A stretch of DNA of 64,000 bases. Origin: Zhenpiania hominis (GTDB taxonomy: Bacteria > Bacillota > Clostridia > Peptostreptococcales > Anaerovoracaceae). A program made the position numbers and the translations under genes. Of the stretch, positions 5,891 to 13,378 are shown one piece after another. The first letter of the stretch is position 1. Every line of letters begins with the position of its first letter. Below the pieces are notes generated by a model. The model saw only the letters and a program-made list of their open reading frames with translations. It had not been told where the DNA came from and ran no database searches. The stretch covers positions 1 through 64,000 of the forward strand of contig NZ_JACRYT010000002.1 in NCBI RefSeq assembly GCF_014333425.1, in the 5' to 3' direction.

Positions 5891-6262
5891 ATGGCGAACG
5901 AATTAGAAACTCTGTTAACATGGTCTTTTTTGGAAGAAATCTCTATTCCTGAGGATGTGAACAATTTGTTAGTGCAGGGGGAAACTCCTGTTGCAGCATA
6001 TAAAACGTTCCGTGACGTTGCGATTTTTACAGACAAGCGATTAATTGTAAGAGATGCTCAAGGTATCAAAGGGAAAAAGATTGAAATCTATTCCCTTCCA
6101 TATTCTTCTATTGTCATGTGGTCTACTGAAAACGCAGGAAGACTTTTAGATTTTAACGCAGAAGTAGAGTTATGGACGAAAGCAGGTCATTTAAAGGTAA
6201 TGCTTGATAAAAAATGTGATATTAGAAAGTTTGACATGCTACTAGCTAACGCAATTTTGTAA
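5891..6262 (+). CDS. Bacterial PH-domain protein (123 aa)
   Basis: The protein has the single-domain layout of the bacterial PH family (bPH_1): a hydrophilic N-terminus, then strands around VAAYKTFRDVAIFTDKRLIVRDAQG, IEIYSLPYSSIVMWSTEN and AEVELWTKAGHLKVML, and a final helix (IRKFDMLLANAIL). It starts at ATG behind AGGAGGGT, 34 bases after the Ltp gene, so the two are probably co-transcribed and expressed in the lysogen. PH-domain proteins of this size are common in prophages. The function is not established. Confidence 0.8.
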   Translation: MANELETLLTWSFLEEISIPEDVNNLLVQGETPVAAYKTFRDVAIFTDKRLIVRDAQGIKGKKIEIYSLPYSSIVMWSTENAGRLLDFNAEVELWTKAGHLKVMLDKKCDIRKFDMLLANAIL

Positions 6263-6367
6263 ACTAAACGCCCCCTGGCAACGGGGGCAAATAACTTAAT
6301 AAATTTAGTAAGGCAGCCGGGGACGTGCTGCCACTCGCTCCGAGTCTTGCGGAAGGGGGTGGCGCAT

Positions 6368-6451
6368 ATGGTTACATATACGGATTTATTCCAGTTTGTG
6401 ATAATGCTTTGTGCAGTTTCAACACTGGCGTTATATGCCCATAAAAAATAG
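6368..6451 (+). CDS. Holin-like type I toxin candidate (27 aa)
   Basis: A 27-codon gene starts at ATG 6368 behind AAGGGGGTGG. The product is one hydrophobic helix (FQFVIMLCAVSTLALYA) with a polar MVTYTD start and a His-Lys-Lys end, the form of putative holin-like toxins of type I modules. An antisense transcription unit on the other strand overlaps its 3' end. Its leader contains a stable hairpin (GGCAGC/GCTGCC at 6313-6332), as expected for translationally controlled toxin mRNAs. Assignment rests on size, sequence style and antisense arrangement. Confidence 0.65.
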   Translation: MVTYTDLFQFVIMLCAVSTLALYAHKK

Positions 6452-6535
6452 CCGTCCTGCTCGGGTAAGCTGACGGCTATAAGCTGACGGTTCGCCGGAG
6501 CGGGTGAGCTGCATTCACCTTCCGGCTGTCTTGTT
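6443..6535 (-). ncRNA. Antisense RNA of the type I toxin locus
   Basis: A strong leftward promoter starts transcription near 6535. A hairpin AGCCGTC/GACGGCT at 6450-6478 followed by a run of six U (6443-6448, minus strand) ends it. The ~93-nt RNA would be complementary to the last codons and 3' untranslated region of the toxin mRNA. Ends are predicted from promoter and terminator spacing only. Confidence 0.6.
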
Positions 6536-6541
6536 AAGTAT

Positions 6542-6569
6542 ATTATAGCAAATATACCTGAAAAGTCAA
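6542..6569 (-). promoter_or_regulatory. Promoter of the antisense RNA
   Basis: On the minus strand TTGACT (6564-6569) and TATAAT (6542-6547) are separated by 16 bases. This is one of the strongest promoters in the element and matches the expected excess of antitoxin RNA. Confidence 0.7.
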
Positions 6570-6570
6570 C

Positions 6571-6635
6571 AAAACAAAAGCCCCCATCTCTGGGAGCCAT
6601 GTTGATAGCTGCAATGCTGCAATCTATCCCTAAGC
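6571..6635 (-). ncRNA. Candidate small RNA divergent from the integrase
   Basis: A minus-strand promoter TTGTCA-N17-TACAAT (6642-6670) is followed 60 bases later by a terminator hairpin GCTCCCA/TGGGGGC (6580-6597) with TTTTGTTTT. No open frame with a ribosome-binding site lies between them. The unit would make a ~65-nt RNA. An inverted repeat GCTGCAATG/CATTGCAGC (about 6608-6657) spans its start. It could be a second antitoxin-like RNA or a control RNA for integrase expression. Confidence 0.45.
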
Positions 6636-6641
6636 AAGATT

Positions 6642-6670
6642 ATTGTATCATTGCAGCCGACTTTTGACAA
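6642..6670 (-). promoter_or_regulatory. Promoter of the 65-nt RNA, sharing its -35 with a rightward TTGACA
   Basis: TTGTCA (6665-6670, minus) and TACAAT (6642-6647) are 17 bases apart. The same bases read rightward as TTGACA at 6664-6669, a possible -35 for the integrase with a poor -10. Divergent use of one -35 would make the two transcripts mutually exclusive. Confidence 0.5.
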
Positions 6671-6712
6671 GGCGGTATTTTTTATACCCTAAATCAGAAA
6701 GGAGCTGATAAT

Positions 6713-7789
6713 ATGAGAGGAGCGTTTACATTTGAAGGTAAACGGTATTATGTAAGCGGAAAAGACGAAAAGGAGGTCGCAGTAAATAAAGCACTCAGAC
6801 TAAAAGAACTGGAAGAAGGAAAAATCATAGAAAGCAATATGCTTGTAAAGGACTGGGCGCAGGAATGGATGCAGACGTACAAAATTGCCGTTTTGAGCGA
6901 TGAACAGTATAAGGACTATCAAACACGCTTAAACAATCATATCCTTCCTGTAATCGGCTCTCTGCGTCTCAAGGATGTAAAAGCGATTCATTTGCAAAAA
7001 ATCATGCGAAACATTAATCAGCTTTCAGGAAGCAGAATCAAAAAAATTTATCAATGTTTGAACCAGATGCTTTCCGCAGCTGAAACAAATGAACTGATCG
7101 CAAAAAATCCGGCAGAAAAGATTGAGGTGCCAGTCGGTGAAGATGGAACACACAGGACTCTAACTGATGAAGAGCGAGCCTTGTTTTTAAGAGCAACGCA
7201 AAATCACGAATACGGGCTGTTGTTTCGTTTGATGCTTTATACTGGAATCCGTCCAATTGAAGCGTCACGGTGTAAAAAAGCACACTTTGATTTTAAGAAA
7301 AAGCTGCTCTATGTAGAAACCGCAAAACAAAAGCCAGGGAAAAAATCGAATCACGCGTCAAGATATGTTCCCGTACCGCAGGAAATTCTTGATTCTGTTA
7401 AACTGGTCGAAATCGATCCATTTGAATTCTTATTTACTACGAACAATGGCACCCAACTTAACAAGGAGGCAATTCGGCGCAGGTGGAAGGCAATCAAACG
7501 CGAGATGCATATACAAGCAGGAGGGAAAATTTATCGAAACGCAATCATTCCCCCATGCATGGTAGCCGATGATTTAACGCCCTATTGTTTACGACATACT
7601 TTCTGTACAGACTTACAGGATGCAGGTGTTCCGATTAACGTAGCGAAGGAATTAATGGGTCACTCTGATATTTCCCTAACCGCAAAAATTTATACCCATT
7701 ACACCGAAACATCTCTTGAAAACGCTTCAAAACTATTGGATAAATTTAGAAATTCGTCCAATACCAGTAACGAAAATGTAAAAATTTAG
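6713..7789 (+). CDS. int: Phage-type tyrosine recombinase (integrase), 358 aa
   Basis: It has a three-domain integrase layout: a short AP2-like N-terminal DNA-binding region (RGAFTFEGKRYYVSGKDEKEV), a SAM-like core-binding domain (about 42-130) and a catalytic domain (about 145-345). Catalytic residues visible are R180 (TGIRPIEAS), the YCLRHTF box with R294 and H295 (the usual first His is Tyr291), H317 (GHSD) and the nucleophile, probably Y327 in AKIYTHY. It starts at ATG behind AAAGGAG. It lies beside the 3' end of tRNA-Gly, the expected integration target, and carries out site-specific integration and excision of the element. Confidence 0.93.
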   Translation: MRGAFTFEGKRYYVSGKDEKEVAVNKALRLKELEEGKIIESNMLVKDWAQEWMQTYKIAVLSDEQYKDYQTRLNNHILPVIGSLRLKDVKAIHLQKIMRNINQLSGSRIKKIYQCLNQMLSAAETNELIAKNPAEKIEVPVGEDGTHRTLTDEERALFLRATQNHEYGLLFRLMLYTGIRPIEASRCKKAHFDFKKKLLYVETAKQKPGKKSNHASRYVPVPQEILDSVKLVEIDPFEFLFTTNNGTQLNKEAIRRRWKAIKREMHIQAGGKIYRNAIIPPCMVADDLTPYCLRHTFCTDLQDAGVPINVAKELMGHSDISLTAKIYTHYTETSLENASKLLDKFRNSSNTSNENVKI

Positions 7790-7874
7790 GCGAAGTTGTG
7801 CAACACTAACTGCAACACTTTACCACCCAAATAGACCATTTAGGGCGGGGAAATTACAAATTACCAGAAATTAC

Positions 7875-7917
7875 AAAACCCGCCAGACGCTTGAAATACT
7901 GCGTTCTAGCGGGTTTT
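7875..7917. terminator. Bidirectional terminator between integrase and tRNA-Gly
   Basis: AAAACCCGC and GCGGGTTTT pair around an inner ACGC/GCGT step. It has a T-run on both strands, so it can end both the rightward integrase transcript and the leftward tRNA transcript. Confidence 0.8.
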
Positions 7918-7922
7918 CCACC

Positions 7923-7996
7923 TGGAGCGGATGAGGGGAATCGAACCCCCGTTGCCAGCTTGGGAAGCTGGAGTTCTACCATTGAACCACATCCGC
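7923..7996 (-). tRNA. tRNA-Gly (anticodon CCC)
   Basis: It folds as a full cloverleaf: acceptor GCGGATG/CATCCGC, anticodon stem CCAGC/GCTGG with loop TTCCCAA, and a T-arm containing GTTCGATTC. The CCA end is encoded. Anticodon CCC reads GGG. Its 3' end faces the integrase gene, marking the likely attachment site of the element. Confidence 0.95.
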
Positions 7997-7997
7997 A

Positions 7998-8028
7998 TAA
8001 AAGGTCCCTTACTCATGCGGGACCTTTT
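7998..8028 (-). terminator. Hairpin between aminotransferase and tRNA-Gly
   Basis: GGTCCC/GGGACC (8003-8024) is flanked by A and T runs and followed by TTTTAT on the minus strand, so it can terminate the aminotransferase transcript. It also lies downstream of the tRNA promoter, so it would form the 5' leader of the tRNA precursor. Confidence 0.6.
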
Positions 8029-8029
8029 T

Positions 8030-8058
8030 ATTATATATAATTTTCTTAAAATAGTCAA
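8030..8058 (-). promoter_or_regulatory. Promoter for tRNA-Gly
   Basis: TTGACT (8053-8058) and TATAAT (8030-8035) are 17 bases apart on the minus strand, about 35 bases upstream of the mature tRNA 5' end. The predicted start falls at the first G of the GGTCCC hairpin. Confidence 0.7.
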
Positions 8059-8076
8059 ATAAACTTTTCCGCCTTT

Positions 8077-9315
8077 TTACTCTGCCATAGCCTTTTTCAC
8101 CATCGCCGGAATCTTTCTGCACGCGGCTTCCGAAACAGACGCCACCGAGACCCGCAGCCCCTTGGCCAGAGGAACGATAAACAGACCTTCTTTCTCCAGC
8201 TTTCTGCTGATTTCGTCCGGGTTGTCACATGGAATCGAAGCAAAGAACCCCGCGTCAAAAGGCACGATTTCAAGCCCCGCCTTCTGTGCCTCTTCTTCAA
8301 AGGCCCGTCCTCTCTGAATCAGCATTTCCCGATATTCCGCCCGTTCCTCATTAACCTTTTTCAAAAGCTCCTCGTCCGCGTAAATCTTCGATAAAATTAC
8401 CTGTGCCAGTTTCGCGCTGTTGGACCAGGATCCCCGTGAGGAAAACTCACATACGCGTCTAAACTCAGCCGCGACTTCTGCCGTCTGCGCCATACAAATC
8501 ATAGCTCCACATCTTGTTCCATAAAGGGTATAGGTTTTGGATAAACTATACGCGATAATAGGAAGAATATTCTCAGGAAGCTTCTCCAGTTCCGGCAGGA
8601 ACCTCCGATATTCCTCCTCATCACCTGCGAAATCAATATACGCGGCGTCTACCAGCAGCACAATGCTTTCCGCTTTTCCAGCTTCGCCTCTAAGTACATT
8701 CAACACGCCGCTCCAGTCCTCCAAAGTAAGCGAATAACCGGTTGGATTGTGGGCCGGAGTATTGAGTATGATCACCAGACTCTTCTGCTCTGCTATCAAT
8801 TCTCTCACCTTTTCTCCAAAAGCGTTTACATGAAACATTCCGTTTTCATCAAACATTGGATAGGTGTCTATGCAGCGCCCCAATTCGCCCGCAATCGTGT
8901 TGTACGGCGCCCAGTGCCAATCTGAAGTTAAAATTTTGTCCCCCATCCGAGAGTAATTGGAGATCGTATTACGTATCGCGCCTGTTCCACCCGGAGTAGC
9001 AACCGCCTCTGTAAAGCAGGATGGCTGAAAGCTGCCAAAAGCCGCTTTTTTCACTGCTTCCCGGAACTGAGGCGTCCCTCCAATCGGCGCGTAATCCGCA
9101 AAATCCACAGGATTGAGGGTTTTCATCGTATCCACGACTGAAGAAAGCACAACCAGCTTCCCCTCGTCATCTAACAGGGAACCGATTGTCGCGTTTATGA
9201 CCTTATCCGCTCCTTTTTCCGCAATCATGGCCTTGGCTCTGCTGCTGATGCCAAAAATTTTATCTTCAAGTGGAATCGTTCTTCCATTTTGCTTTGCCAA
9301 AATATAATCAGACAT
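8077..9315 (-). CDS. Class I PLP-dependent aminotransferase (412 aa)
   Basis: It has the fold type I aminotransferase pattern: a Gly-rich PLP phosphate site (TPGGTGAIRN), the NTPAHNPTG motif, VDAAYIDF for the pyridine-N aspartate, and the Schiff-base lysine in SLSKTYTLYGTRCG. A C-terminal Arg for the substrate carboxylate is likely in KGLRVSVAS. The start is at ATG 9315 behind AGGAGA; five upstream codons lie over the ribosome-binding site. Substrate cannot be read from sequence; aromatic or other amino acids are plausible for an amino-acid-fermenting anaerobe. It is monocistronic with its own promoter and terminator. Confidence 0.88.
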   Translation of the reverse strand: MSDYILAKQNGRTIPLEDKIFGISSRAKAMIAEKGADKVINATIGSLLDDEGKLVVLSSVVDTMKTLNPVDFADYAPIGGTPQFREAVKKAAFGSFQPSCFTEAVATPGGTGAIRNTISNYSRMGDKILTSDWHWAPYNTIAGELGRCIDTYPMFDENGMFHVNAFGEKVRELIAEQKSLVIILNTPAHNPTGYSLTLEDWSGVLNVLRGEAGKAESIVLLVDAAYIDFAGDEEEYRRFLPELEKLPENILPIIAYSLSKTYTLYGTRCGAMICMAQTAEVAAEFRRVCEFSSRGSWSNSAKLAQVILSKIYADEELLKKVNEERAEYREMLIQRGRAFEEEAQKAGLEIVPFDAGFFASIPCDNPDEISRKLEKEGLFIVPLAKGLRVSVASVSEAACRKIPAMVKKAMAE

Positions 9316-9348
9316 TATTTTTCTCCTCATAAAAATTTGAACTCATTT

Positions 9349-9377
9349 ATTATAATACGAACTTCCTTTAATTACAA
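9349..9377 (-). promoter_or_regulatory. Promoter for the aminotransferase
   Basis: TTGTAA (9372-9377) and TATAAT (9349-9354) are separated by 17 bases, 34 bases ahead of the start codon. Confidence 0.6.
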
Positions 9378-9439
9378 GCAATTCACCGTATGAAAATTTT
9401 CAAGGCTGGCGATAATAAAGAATATTGGAGGTGAATCTT

Positions 9440-10111
9440 ATGCGAGAACAAAAAAAGAAAAAAGATCGAGCAGCGTTGGCGTTGGTCCTATGTTTCTGCG
9501 TTGTAGCGCTTACCTCTGTATTCGCGGTAAAATCCAGTCTCAATAAGATAAATGCCGAACGAACGAATATGGAAACGGCGCAGACAACGGAAAACACAGA
9601 GAATACGGAAGATAGAGAAGCAGCCGTACGTACTCCTGTGGTGGACAGTAAGGATAAAAATACGGATACAGAAAACAATAGCAGTAGTTCAGAGGGAACC
9701 CCAGACTATGCCCCGCCGCTGGACGGCAGAATACAGATGGAATATTCCATGGATATGCCGATTTATTCGAAAACACTGGATCAATACATGACCCATCCGG
9801 GAGTGGATCTTGCCGCGCCTTTAAGCACAAAAGTCAAAGCGATTGCCGAGGGCACGGTAACAAAAGTTTCGGAAGATGACCGCTATGGTATGACAGTGGA
9901 AATTAACCATGGAAATGGCATTATTTCTACTTATTCGAATCTTGCCGAGCAGGGGCTTGCGGAAATGGGCGATGTAGTACAGCAAGGACAGATTATTGGA
10001 GCAGTCGGAGAAACGGCCCTCTTTGAAATTATGGAGGAATCCCACTTGCACCTTGAAATGACAAAGGACAGCGCTTATGTGAATCCTGTAGATTATATCA
10101 AAGGGCTATAA
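9440..10111 (+). CDS. SpoIIQ-like M23 (LytM) protein (223 aa)
   Basis: One membrane-spanning helix at about 11-30 is followed by a Thr/Asn/Glu-rich linker (40-90) and a LytM/M23 domain (about 95-220). The zinc ligands are complete: H119 and D123 in THPGVDLAA and the HLH at 202-204. This layout matches SpoIIQ, the forespore half of the SpoIIQ-SpoIIIAH channel; clostridial SpoIIQ keeps the His that B. subtilis lost. The start is at ATG 9440 behind GGAGGTG. It may instead be another M23 endopeptidase, but length and single anchor favour SpoIIQ. Other sporulation genes occur in the window. Confidence 0.75.
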   Translation: MREQKKKKDRAALALVLCFCVVALTSVFAVKSSLNKINAERTNMETAQTTENTENTEDREAAVRTPVVDSKDKNTDTENNSSSSEGTPDYAPPLDGRIQMEYSMDMPIYSKTLDQYMTHPGVDLAAPLSTKVKAIAEGTVTKVSEDDRYGMTVEINHGNGIISTYSNLAEQGLAEMGDVVQQGQIIGAVGETALFEIMEESHLHLEMTKDSAYVNPVDYIKGL

Positions 10112-10120
10112 ATTAGGAAA

Positions 10121-10176
10121 GAGGCTGCCTCCGCGGTTCTGCTGAAAACGGATTGGAATGGCATGCCTCCTTTTTT
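10121..10176 (+). terminator. Terminator after the SpoIIQ-like gene
   Basis: GAGGCTGCC pairs with GGCATGCCTC and is followed by six T. Confidence 0.7.
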
Positions 10177-10226
10177 CCTAGTGCGCAGCAAGCTACTTTT
10201 GGACACAAATTCACACGCCTTAGCTT

Positions 10227-10859
10227 TTATACCATAACATAATGAATCGGATTGCCGGCAGCGCGGAATTTATCTTCATACTCGGTCGTAATTTCTTTCG
10301 CTTTATAACTGCTGTTATGTAAATCTCTCGTCATTTCCCTGATTTCAAGCCCTGTCCGCTGAATCTCTTCTAAGGTAAAATCAAAAAGATCATCGTTATC
10401 TGTTTTAATAGCAATGAACCCATCTTTTTTGATAACCTGCCGATAGCGGAGCAGGTATTCCCCATAGGTGAGCCGCCTTTTCATATGCCGCTTTTTCGGC
10501 CACGGATCGCTAAAATTAAGATAAATTCCCGACAGTTCACCCTCATCAAACAAATCTCGGATATCTCTGACAAAAAGATGCGCAAATCGTATATTTGCGA
10601 TTTCCTTTTCGTCTGTTTTTTCAAGGGCTCGCAGCAGCACGCTGTCCTGTCCCTCAATTCCGACGAAATTCTTGCTAACATCTCGCAACGCCTGTGTTGT
10701 CAGGAATTGCCCCTTACCGCAGCCCAGTTCTAAATAAACAGGCCCTTCTTTCTCAAAGGCCTGTGCCCATCTGCTTTTCCAGGAAAAAGGATCCTGAATT
10801 TGATAACAACGCAAAGCTGCCATGCGTTCTTCCATATTTTTTGCTTTTCTCTGTCTCAT
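10227..10859 (-). CDS. trmB: tRNA (guanine-N7)-methyltransferase TrmB (210 aa)
   Basis: A SAM-binding Rossmann methyltransferase: motif I LELGCGKGQFL, the TrmB signature NFSDPWPKKRHMKRRL and a C-terminal TEYEDKF box. It methylates G46 in the variable loop of many tRNAs. The start is at ATG 10859 behind CAGGAGGACG, giving the usual ~210 residues; an upstream extension of 53 codons overlaps ecfT and lacks family similarity. It is the last gene of the aroD-ecfA1-ecfA2-ecfT-trmB operon, 32 bases after ecfT. Confidence 0.95.
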   Translation of the reverse strand: MRQRKAKNMEERMAALRCYQIQDPFSWKSRWAQAFEKEGPVYLELGCGKGQFLTTQALRDVSKNFVGIEGQDSVLLRALEKTDEKEIANIRFAHLFVRDIRDLFDEGELSGIYLNFSDPWPKKRHMKRRLTYGEYLLRYRQVIKKDGFIAIKTDNDDLFDFTLEEIQRTGLEIREMTRDLHNSSYKAKEITTEYEDKFRAAGNPIHYVMV

Positions 10860-10891
10860 CGTCCTCCTGCAGCCTTTCGAACTCTCATATA

Positions 10892-11692
10892 TTATAATAC
10901 TATCCGCTCTGCAATCATCATTGCCAGGAATGCCGCCAATAAAACTGTCGCAACCAAATCCCGCCCGACAAATTTCATTCCGTTCATGCGGCTTCTGTGC
11001 TTCCCACCCCGGTAACAACGCGCTTCCATAGCCATTGCCAGTTCTTGCGCGATCCGAAAAGCACTGATAAACAGCGGCACCAGAATTGGGATCAGACTTT
11101 TCGCTCTCCGCAGCATGTTACCGCTCTCAAAATCAGCTCCCCGAGCCTGCTGCGCCTTCATAATCTTATCCGTTTCTTCCAGAAGGGTCGGAATAAACCG
11201 TAAGGCAATCGTCATCATCATAGCCAATTCGTGAGCCGGCACTCCAATCCTGCGAAACGGGGATAGTAACGCTTCAATTCCATCTGTCAGACTAATAGGC
11301 TTTGTAGTAAGTGTCAAAAGAGAAGATCCGATAATCAGAAGGATCAGGCGCGCCGCCATAAATACCGCCATCCGCAGGCCTTCTTCTGTAATGCTGAAAA
11401 TCCAGACATGTACGAGTACTTTTCCCTGCACCATAAACAGATTCAGAACAAAGGTAAAAAGAATGATGAGAAAAATCGGCTTCAACCCCCGCAGTATAAA
11501 TTTCAGCGGGACTTTTGAAACCGCGATGACAACTCCCAGCACAACTGCCGCAATGATAAATCCCAAAAAATCATCTACCACGAAAAGCGCCGCGATATAT
11601 ACCAGCGTAGCTATAATTTTCAGTCTCGGGTCCAGTCTGTGAATCCAGGACTCTGCCTGGTAATACTGCCCCAGCGTAATATCTCGTATCAT
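10892..11692 (-). CDS. ecfT: ECF transporter transmembrane subunit EcfT (266 aa)
   Basis: An integral membrane protein with about five to six helices. It carries the two coupling-helix Ala-Arg-Gly-type motifs of EcfT: QQARGADFESG and, near the end, MEARCYRGG. It links the two EcfA ATPases to interchangeable S-components for vitamins and metals. It directly follows ecfA2 (7-base gap), completing a group II ECF module. No S-component gene is in the window, so substrates are encoded elsewhere. Confidence 0.95.
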   Translation of the reverse strand: MIRDITLGQYYQAESWIHRLDPRLKIIATLVYIAALFVVDDFLGFIIAAVVLGVVIAVSKVPLKFILRGLKPIFLIILFTFVLNLFMVQGKVLVHVWIFSITEEGLRMAVFMAARLILLIIGSSLLTLTTKPISLTDGIEALLSPFRRIGVPAHELAMMMTIALRFIPTLLEETDKIMKAQQARGADFESGNMLRRAKSLIPILVPLFISAFRIAQELAMAMEARCYRGGKHRSRMNGMKFVGRDLVATVLLAAFLAMMIAERIVL

Positions 11693-11699
11693 TTCTTAA

Positions 11700-12554
11700 T
11701 TAATCCTTTTTTAAAAATTGGTATAGAGCCTCTTCCGCATCCTCGATCCGCAAAAAATTCCCATCAAACGGCAGGCCCTTTTTTCTTGCCAGCTTCATCA
11801 ATTGCGCGGAGGACGGGAGCGCGAGTCCCATGGACGCCAGTTTTTCTTCCTGTGAAAAAATTTCTTCCGCCGTCCCCTGCATCGCGAGTCTGCCATTGTC
11901 CATAACCAGGATTTTATCCGCCATTCTGGCAATATCATCCATATTGTGAGAAATGAGAAAAATGATGTTTCCTTCATGAGAATGGACCTTTTCAATCATT
12001 TGCAGTACATCCCGATGAGCTTTCGGATCCAATCCCGCTGTCGGCTCATCCAGGATCAGCACCTCCGGTTTCATGGCAATGACGCCGGCAATAGCAACCC
12101 GCCGTTTCTGTCCTCCCGACAAATCGAAAGGAGAACGTTTACGGATTTCCTCATAATCCAAACCCACCAGTTCAATAGCCTCCTTAACCCGTCTCCGGAT
12201 CTCATCCTCTCCCAACCCGAGATTTCCGGGTCCGAAAGCCACATCTTTTTCTACGGTTTCCTCAAACAACTGGTATTCCGGATACTGAAACACCAATCCA
12301 ATTTTTTTTCGTATATCCCGCAGAACCACTCCTTCAGCCGTAATATCGGTTCCACTGACAATAATCTGTCCGGATTTGGGTTTCAGAATTCCGTTTAAAT
12401 GCTGGACAAGGGTAGATTTACCGGAACCGGTATGCCCGATAATTCCTACAAACTGCCCATCCTCCGCGGAAAACGTAACATCTTCCAGAGCGACAGACTG
12501 CTGAGGCAGCCCCTCACTGTATATATGTGTTAAATGCTTTACTTGTATTGACAT
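11700..12554 (-). CDS. ecfA2: ECF transporter ATPase EcfA2 (284 aa)
   Basis: An ABC ATPase with Walker A GHTGSGKST, Q-loop QYPEYQLFE (typical of EcfA2), signature LSGGQKRRVAIAG and Walker B VLILDEPTAGLDP. The C-terminal extension (about residues 225-284) is the dimer/EcfT-contact region of this family. It overlaps the end of ecfA1 by 16 bases, indicating coupled synthesis of the heterodimer. Confidence 0.95.
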   Translation of the reverse strand: MSIQVKHLTHIYSEGLPQQSVALEDVTFSAEDGQFVGIIGHTGSGKSTLVQHLNGILKPKSGQIIVSGTDITAEGVVLRDIRKKIGLVFQYPEYQLFEETVEKDVAFGPGNLGLGEDEIRRRVKEAIELVGLDYEEIRKRSPFDLSGGQKRRVAIAGVIAMKPEVLILDEPTAGLDPKAHRDVLQMIEKVHSHEGNIIFLISHNMDDIARMADKILVMDNGRLAMQGTAEEIFSQEEKLASMGLALPSSAQLMKLARKKGLPFDGNFLRIEDAEEALYQFLKKD

Positions 12555-13378
12555 AAAAATTCAACCATTTCTTCCATAGTAATGATAGTATCGGGTACTT
12601 CGACTCCCCGGCGCCGCAGCCGGCAGCACAATTCTACAGGAAGAGGCACATCCAGATTCAGCCTGCGGAGTTCATCAACCCTTGAAAAAACCTGCCATGG
12701 CGTGCCGTCCAGCGCGATTTTTCCCTGATCCATAATAACGATACGATCCGCCTGGGCCGCTTCTTCCATAAAATGCGTAATCAGGACGACGGTGATTCCC
12801 TCCCCATGGAGTTCCTTTATAATCGACATGACCTCACTGCGACCCTTCGGATCCAGCATCGCGGTAGGCTCGTCAAACACAATGCATTCCGGCCGCATGG
12901 CAATCGCCCCCGCAATCGCGATTCGCTGTTTCTGCCCGCCGGAGAGGAGATGAGGCGCTTTCTTTCGATGTTCGTACATATTTACACTGTTCAGCGCATT
13001 ATCCACCCGCCTGCGAATTTCTTCAGGAGGAATCCCCAGATTTTCCGGCCCAAAGGCTACATCGTCCTCCACAATAGAGGAAACAATCTGGTTATCCGGG
13101 TTTTGGAAAACCATCGCCGCACTCTGCCGAATATCCCAGACCTGCTCTTCTTTTCTGGTATCGAATCCGTTAACATAAACAGCCCCGCTGCTTGGAAGCA
13201 GCAAGGCGTTAATATTTTTTGCCAAGGTCGATTTTCCGGATCCATTCCGTCCAATAATCGCAGTAAAGCTTCCCTTTTCGATATTCAGGGAAACATTCTG
13301 GATTGCGCTGACAGGCTGCTGATCCTCATCTCTGGTATATTCAAATACCAGATCTTCTATCCGAATCATGTCTTCCAT
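12539..13378 (-). CDS. ecfA1: ECF transporter ATPase EcfA1 (279 aa)
   Basis: An ABC ATPase with Walker A GRNGSGKST, the Q-loop FQNPDNQIVSSIVEDDVAFGPENLG characteristic of EcfA1, signature LSGGQKQRIAIAG and Walker B CIVFDEPTAMLDP. It pairs with EcfA2 to power the ECF transporter. The ATG directly follows the aroD stop codon (TAAATG), so it is co-translated from the aroD-led message. Confidence 0.95.
   Translation of the reverse strand: MEDMIRIEDLVFEYTRDEDQQPVSAIQNVSLNIEKGSFTAIIGRNGSGKSTLAKNINALLLPSSGAVYVNGFDTRKEEQVWDIRQSAAMVFQNPDNQIVSSIVEDDVAFGPENLGIPPEEIRRRVDNALNSVNMYEHRKKAPHLLSGGQKQRIAIAGAIAMRPECIVFDEPTAMLDPKGRSEVMSIIKELHGEGITVVLITHFMEEAAQADRIVIMDQGKIALDGTPWQVFSRVDELRRLNLDVPLPVELCCRLRRRGVEVPDTIITMEEMVEFLCQYK

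Noticed and set aside
10860..11018. N-terminal extension of TrmB
   Set aside because: It lies inside ecfT in another frame; the real start at 10859 has CAGGAGG and the family length.
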